NCBI RefSeq assembly: GCF_963662885.1
Contig: NZ_OY760059.1
Location: 1,364,001-1,428,000, forward strand
Direction: 5' to 3'
From: an uncultured Pseudodesulfovibrio sp.
GTDB taxonomy: Bacteria > Desulfobacterota > Desulfovibrionia > Desulfovibrionales > Desulfovibrionaceae
DNA length: 64,000 nt
A program made the translations under genes and the position numbers. Positions 60,516-64,000 of this stretch are shown here, one piece after another. The notes under the pieces were generated by a model. It searched no databases and had not been told where the DNA came from. It worked only from the letters and a program-made list of their open reading frames with translations. Within the stretch, counting starts at the first letter, position 1, and every line of letters starts with the position of its first letter.

Positions 60516-62615
60516 TCAGAACAGGACGTCGAGCAGACTGTCCCGGCCTTCACCGGAAGTATCCCGGTCAACATATTCATCCGATTCGGAGTCCTCGTCC
60601 CCGTCCAATGAGGAGTCATCGGGGGCATCCCCGAGCAGGCCGTCGACCAGGATGTCCAATCCCGCGTTGACGCCCGCCGTCACGAACAGCTTGCCCACGG
60701 CTTCCGTGTCCAGGCCGACCAAAGGCTGATCCAACTTCCCTTGTACATGCAGGGGGAGAGGGACGCCCTGAACCGTCTCAAGGAGTTCGCCTTCGAGGCC
60801 GTCGAGGGAACCGACCACGGTGACCATCGCCTTGTAGTCGGTCGAGTTGCCGGGCAGATCCGCCCAGCCAGCCCCGCTGGCCTCCACAAGCGTCGAGTCA
60901 AGCTCCAGATCATCGTTCACGAGATGGCCGTTCTTCAGCGTGGCCGAAGCACTGAGCCGGGAATATTCGAAATCGCCCGGCTCTCCATCCTCCGCGTCAT
61001 CCCCCGTGGCCTGGTTCAAGCCGTCGCGGATCATCTTGGCCACGTCCACGCCGACGACCGCGCCGTCGGTGACGGATAGGGCCGCATTGCCGCATACCGA
61101 CTTCTTCACGCTCTCTGCCGTCAATCCTGATCCGGTCAGATTGAAATCGACCGAGGCCGCGCCGCTCAGCACGTCCCTGCCGAGCAGATCGTGCAGCAGA
61201 GGCAGTGTGTTCAACCCCTGCAGGGAACCCTGTCCGGCCCAGGACACGTCCTGGCCGTTCGCATCAAGCGTTGCCCGCCCCTCGAACCGTCCACCATAGA
61301 GAGACAGAGAGAGGGCAGAAACGCAGAGCACGCCGTCATGAACGTTGACGGCGATGCGGATATCGGAGGCCTTTACGTTCCGGACCTTCAGCCCGCCGAC
61401 CGCCATCCGGGCGTCCAGGGTGAGGTCGCGCAAAGCGCTCAGGTCCGGTTCTTGTTCGGGCCGGGCGGGTTTCGAATCGGCAGCTCTCTGTACGACACCG
61501 GACGCGGGTTCGGATTCTGCCGGTGGCGGCAGGTAACGGTCGAGGTCGATGCCGTCCACCTGCATGGCGAGAGAAATCTTCGGAGCATGGAAATTGATGA
61601 CCGCTCCCTGGACTGACATTGTGGTGTCGTCGATTTTGGCCGTCAGGGAGTTCAACTGAAGGGAATCGCTGGTCCCGATGAATTGTATCTCGGCGGAGAG
61701 CCGCTCCAAAACGGACGGATCGGATGTCTCGGGCAGCGTTATTCCCAATTTATCCAACAGATCCCGGGGGGATGTATCGGCCAGCCGCAGGGTCCCGGAA
61801 AACTGGGGTTCTCCATTCCGCATCCCCGCTCGCAACCGCCCGGAGAGTTGCGCGCCCAGGGCCGACACGGTCAGGTTGTCCAGGGTCACCGTCCTGGCCG
61901 CCGGGGCCAACCGGATGTCGCCGGAGAGCTTCGGGTGGAGGGCGAGTTTGGGCTGCTCCGACACCAGATTGAAATCGAGCGCGAAGGGAATGGCGTCCGT
62001 GCCGTGTATCGCCCCCAGCGTCAGGTTGAGATTGCCCACCGACGTCACGGACTGTTGCTGCGCGTCCATGTAGACCAAGCCCGCGTCGGTGATCTCGACG
62101 CCTTGGACGGAAATGTCCTCCAGGTTCAGCCCTCCGTCGTCGTCCGTAACGGACTGACCGTCCGAATCGGCAGGCCCGTTGGGCGAAGCTGTCTCGGCCG
62201 CTGCGTCTTGGGCTCCGGCCAGGGCTTCCCAATTGCCGACGCCTTCCGCATTTTTGTCGAGGTGCACAGACAGCCCGTCCAGCACAAGCTTGCCCACGCA
62301 GACCCGCCCGGAAACGAGCGGGATCAGGTCCAGGGAGACTTTCGCCCTTTTGATGCGGACCATCTCGGGAGAGGAAAACCCCGGGCCGTTGCCCAGTGCA
62401 ACGGGTCCGACGCTGAACCCGACATACGGGAAGAAATTGAGTTCGATTTCACCTTCAAAGGCCAACTGCCGTCCGGTCTTTTCCCGGACCAGACGGACTA
62501 TTTCCCCTTTGTACGCATTCGGGTCGACGAGAATCGTGGCCGCGATGGCAACGGTGAGGCAAAGAACCACGAGCGAAGCGCAAACCGCCAGCAGTATCTT
62601 GAGGGATTTTTTCAT
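60516..62615 (-). CDS. AsmA-family protein
   Basis: A 699-residue protein of the AsmA/TamB-like bridge family, thought to carry phospholipids between inner and outer membranes or to affect outer-membrane assembly. The N-terminal anchor is LKILLAVCASLVVLCLTVAI, then the AsmA start pattern (DPNAYKGEIVRLVREKTGRQ, LAFEGEIELNFFPYVGFSVG). Long beta-rich repeats follow, and the C-terminal AsmA_2 part has KSVCGNAALSVTDGAVVGVD and KNGHLVNDDLELDSTLVEAS. The last 40 residues are acidic (DDSSLDGDEDSESDEY). It lies 35 bp upstream of the LURP-one-like gene on the same transcript. Confidence 0.9.
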   Translation of the reverse strand: MKKSLKILLAVCASLVVLCLTVAIAATILVDPNAYKGEIVRLVREKTGRQLAFEGEIELNFFPYVGFSVGPVALGNGPGFSSPEMVRIKRAKVSLDLIPLVSGRVCVGKLVLDGLSVHLDKNAEGVGNWEALAGAQDAAAETASPNGPADSDGQSVTDDDGGLNLEDISVQGVEITDAGLVYMDAQQQSVTSVGNLNLTLGAIHGTDAIPFALDFNLVSEQPKLALHPKLSGDIRLAPAARTVTLDNLTVSALGAQLSGRLRAGMRNGEPQFSGTLRLADTSPRDLLDKLGITLPETSDPSVLERLSAEIQFIGTSDSLQLNSLTAKIDDTTMSVQGAVINFHAPKISLAMQVDGIDLDRYLPPPAESEPASGVVQRAADSKPARPEQEPDLSALRDLTLDARMAVGGLKVRNVKASDIRIAVNVHDGVLCVSALSLSLYGGRFEGRATLDANGQDVSWAGQGSLQGLNTLPLLHDLLGRDVLSGAASVDFNLTGSGLTAESVKKSVCGNAALSVTDGAVVGVDVAKMIRDGLNQATGDDAEDGEPGDFEYSRLSASATLKNGHLVNDDLELDSTLVEASGAGWADLPGNSTDYKAMVTVVGSLDGLEGELLETVQGVPLPLHVQGKLDQPLVGLDTEAVGKLFVTAGVNAGLDILVDGLLGDAPDDSSLDGDEDSESDEYVDRDTSGEGRDSLLDVLF

Positions 62616-62676
62616 GGGGGGCGTGTTCCAGTCGGAAGGTAACGTGATCGTCTGAGGGCCTCGGCGGGACGGCCTG

Positions 62677-63021
62677 CTAGTCGAATCGGCCCGTCCCGTC
62701 GTTGAAGACCGTCAGGGATTCGAACTCCTTGAAATCGAGTCCCATGAGCGCCAATTCCTGCGCCTCGTCGTCGATCAGGGCCAGGTCCAGGTTGTCGGGC
62801 GTGCCGGACACGGTGATCTTCAGCCCCTCGCCGGGCCGGAGGACATCACCGTCCAGCAGGTTGTCGCCCCAGCTGTCGTCGTCGGTCGAAGACATGTACA
62901 CGGCCTTTATTTCGAAGTCGGTTCCGTTATAGACCACGATATCCTTTGCCAGCGCCGTCCCGGCCATGAGCAGGGAAAAGGCGAGCGCCGCGATCAGGGC
63001 GGGCCAATGTCTGTTCTTCAC
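62677..63021 (-). CDS. Small secreted protein of unknown function
   Basis: About 114 residues from a GTG at 63021, with AGGAG about 7 bases upstream. A signal peptide (LIAALAFSLLMAGTALA) leads into an acidic mature part of about 90 residues with regular beta-strand spacing (DIVVYNGTDFEIKAVYMSS, PGEGLKITVSG, ESLTVFNDGTGRFD). No family is recognised. The pattern recalls small periplasmic proteins that use an exposed backbone amide or acidic loops to bind ions, but this is only an impression. It precedes the AsmA gene by 61 bp in the envelope gene run. Confidence 0.7.
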   Translation of the reverse strand: MKNRHWPALIAALAFSLLMAGTALAKDIVVYNGTDFEIKAVYMSSTDDDSWGDNLLDGDVLRPGEGLKITVSGTPDNLDLALIDDEAQELALMGLDFKEFESLTVFNDGTGRFD

Positions 63022-63109
63022 GGTATTCTCCTCACCGCGTTTCGGGTGAAAGCACGGCAACGTCCTTGGCTGCCGGGCCAATATGTTCATGGGGGCCCTG
63101 CGGATTCCG

Positions 63110-63469
63110 CTATACGGAGTCAGCGAGCCGGACAGTCCTGCCGGGACGGACGTACCAGTAGAGCAGCAACAACGCGCCGATCACGGTGAAGGTCAGCAGA
63201 AACCACCAACCCGAGCGGCCCACGTCGTGCAGACGCCTGATGCTGACGGAAATGGTGGGCATGGCGGTTGCCAGGACCACGATGTTGGAGACCACCAGGG
63301 AACGGGTCATGGGATTGCCGCCGCCTGCGACCGCGGTGTCGATGGTGTAGGCGATCATGGACAGGATCCAGGTGAAAAGCGCCCAATACCAGAACTCCGG
63401 CCGCTCGGCCCGTCCCTTGAACGTCGCGTATTTCCTCAAGCAAGTTTGCACTGCTTCCATGAATTGCAT
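63110..63469 (-). CDS. DUF805 inner-membrane protein
   Basis: A 119-residue membrane protein with four hydrophobic segments and the DUF805 (YhaH-like) hallmarks: KYATFKGRAERPEFWYWALF at the N terminus and VSIRRLHDVGRSGWWFLLTF towards the C terminus. Members are widespread and of unknown function. It appears to be the first gene of the leftward envelope series, 88 bp ahead of the small secreted protein gene. Confidence 0.9.
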   Translation of the reverse strand: MQFMEAVQTCLRKYATFKGRAERPEFWYWALFTWILSMIAYTIDTAVAGGGNPMTRSLVVSNIVVLATAMPTISVSIRRLHDVGRSGWWFLLTFTVIGALLLLYWYVRPGRTVRLADSV

Positions 63470-63671
63470 TGTCTTGATTCTCCTGGCGGGCGGTGCTGGT
63501 TCGGCGTTTCGATGTGGCCCTCAGTCTCTTTTCCCGGCCCCAAAGAACCGGCTCAGCCGATGTTTGCATCCTCTCTTAGTGGAAATAGAAAACCCTGTCT
63601 GTCCGTCAAAAGACCTACAAGTGGCCTCGCTATCTGCGGTCAGGGAATGGACGGCCTGGATTTCAGACAGT

Positions 63672-63705
63672 AAAAAAGGGAGCTGAGGAAATGTCCTCAG
63701 CTCCC
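63672..63705 (-). terminator. Intrinsic terminator after rlpA
   Basis: A 12-bp stem GGGAGCTGAGGA / TCCTCAGCTCCC with a 4-base loop; on the - strand it is followed by TTTTTT. It ends the partial rlpA transcript and separates it from the DUF805 gene. The remaining gap 63470-63671 shows no gene and probably holds the promoter of the envelope run. Confidence 0.88.
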
Positions 63706-63740
63706 TGTTTGTCGTGGTGAACCTCGCAAGGCTTCAGCGG

Positions 63741-64000
63741 CTATTCCAAAACTTCAATCGTCACGGGCAGGACGCCCTTTGCTGTTTTCCCGATGGTGCT
63801 GAAAGCGGAACGGGACAGGTCGATGACGCGTTTTTTGGAGTACGGCCCCCGGTCGTTGATCCTCACGACGACGCTCTTTCCGTTTTTTGTGTTGGTGACG
63901 CGGACCCTGGTCCCAAAGGGCAGTTTCCGGTGCGCGCCGGTCAATGCGTTCTTGTCGTATGGCTCGCCGCTGGCGGTTGATCGTCCCTGGAACTTGTCGG
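63741..64000 (-). CDS. RlpA-family septal ring lytic transglycosylase (C-terminal part, cut by window edge)
   Basis: The open frame runs from the window edge to a stop at 63741, about 85 residues. The double-psi beta-barrel of RlpA is clear: ASGEPYDKNALTGAHRKLPF, GTRVRVTNTKNGKSVVVRIN, then DRGPYSKKRVIDLSRSAF. The Asp of NDRGP, thought to be catalytic, is present. RlpA cleaves denuded glycan strands at the septum. The signal peptide and N-terminal part lie outside. No SPOR domain follows, since the protein ends right after the barrel. Confidence 0.93.
   Translation of the reverse strand, partial: DKFQGRSTASGEPYDKNALTGAHRKLPFGTRVRVTNTKNGKSVVVRINDRGPYSKKRVIDLSRSAFSTIGKTAKGVLPVTIEVLE

Overview
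The window is GC-rich and densely coded, with overlapping stop/start codons in most operons. It looks like a chromosomal segment of an anaerobic or microaerotolerant Gram-negative bacterium, most likely a Desulfovibrionaceae-type sulfate reducer. That placement is inferred from gene style and content (a BadF/HgdC-type giant protein, complex I beside cytochrome bd, a Cus system, urease). No sulfate-reduction gene or rRNA is present to prove it.

Region 1 (1-15.1 kb) is a divergent respiratory cluster. Leftwards runs cydA-cydB-nuoI-nuoJ-nuoK-nuoL-nuoM (nuoM cut by the window edge). Rightwards runs nuoA-nuoBCD (a three-subunit fusion)-nuoE-nuoF-nuoG-nuoH. Together they could form a short NADH -> quinone -> O2 chain, with the bd quinol oxidase co-transcribed with half of complex I.

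Region 2 (15.1-25.9 kb) holds a secreted choloylglycine-hydrolase-family enzyme and a six-gene leftward operon. The operon contains a 1423-aa tandem ASKHA activase/dehydratase-like protein resembling anaerobic plasmalogen synthase PlsA, a LolA-like periplasmic carrier, two FtsX/LolC/E-type permeases, a LolD/MacB-type ATPase and an outer-membrane barrel. It reads like a lipid-making enzyme joined to a dedicated envelope lipid or lipoprotein export route. This is the strongest candidate for an undescribed system.

Region 3 (26.2-53.2 kb) is bracketed by two same-orientation remnants of a tRNA-Glu 3' end plus its terminator, so it may be an old island. It carries a SpoIIE-type phosphatase, a copper/silver Cus efflux operon with accessory metal-binding proteins, a YitT protein, and two nitrogen operons. 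One is ureohydrolase-creatinase homologue-ABC transporter-LysR; the other is aminotransferase-alcohol dehydrogenase-ureDABCEFG. These fit uptake of guanidino compounds (phosphagens, guanidino acids), release of urea, its hydrolysis by urease, and conversion of the amine product to an alcohol. Both operons share an AGGC-N7-TTGCAA motif upstream.

Region 4 (53.3-64 kb) has a NarL-type two-component pair with a 7TMR-DISM-like sensor, an NlpC/P60 lipoprotein, and a leftward series of little-known envelope proteins (TPR, transglutaminase-like, LURP-one-like, AsmA, small secreted protein, DUF805), ending in a partial RlpA. No CRISPR array, transposase, integrase, complete tRNA or rRNA was seen.
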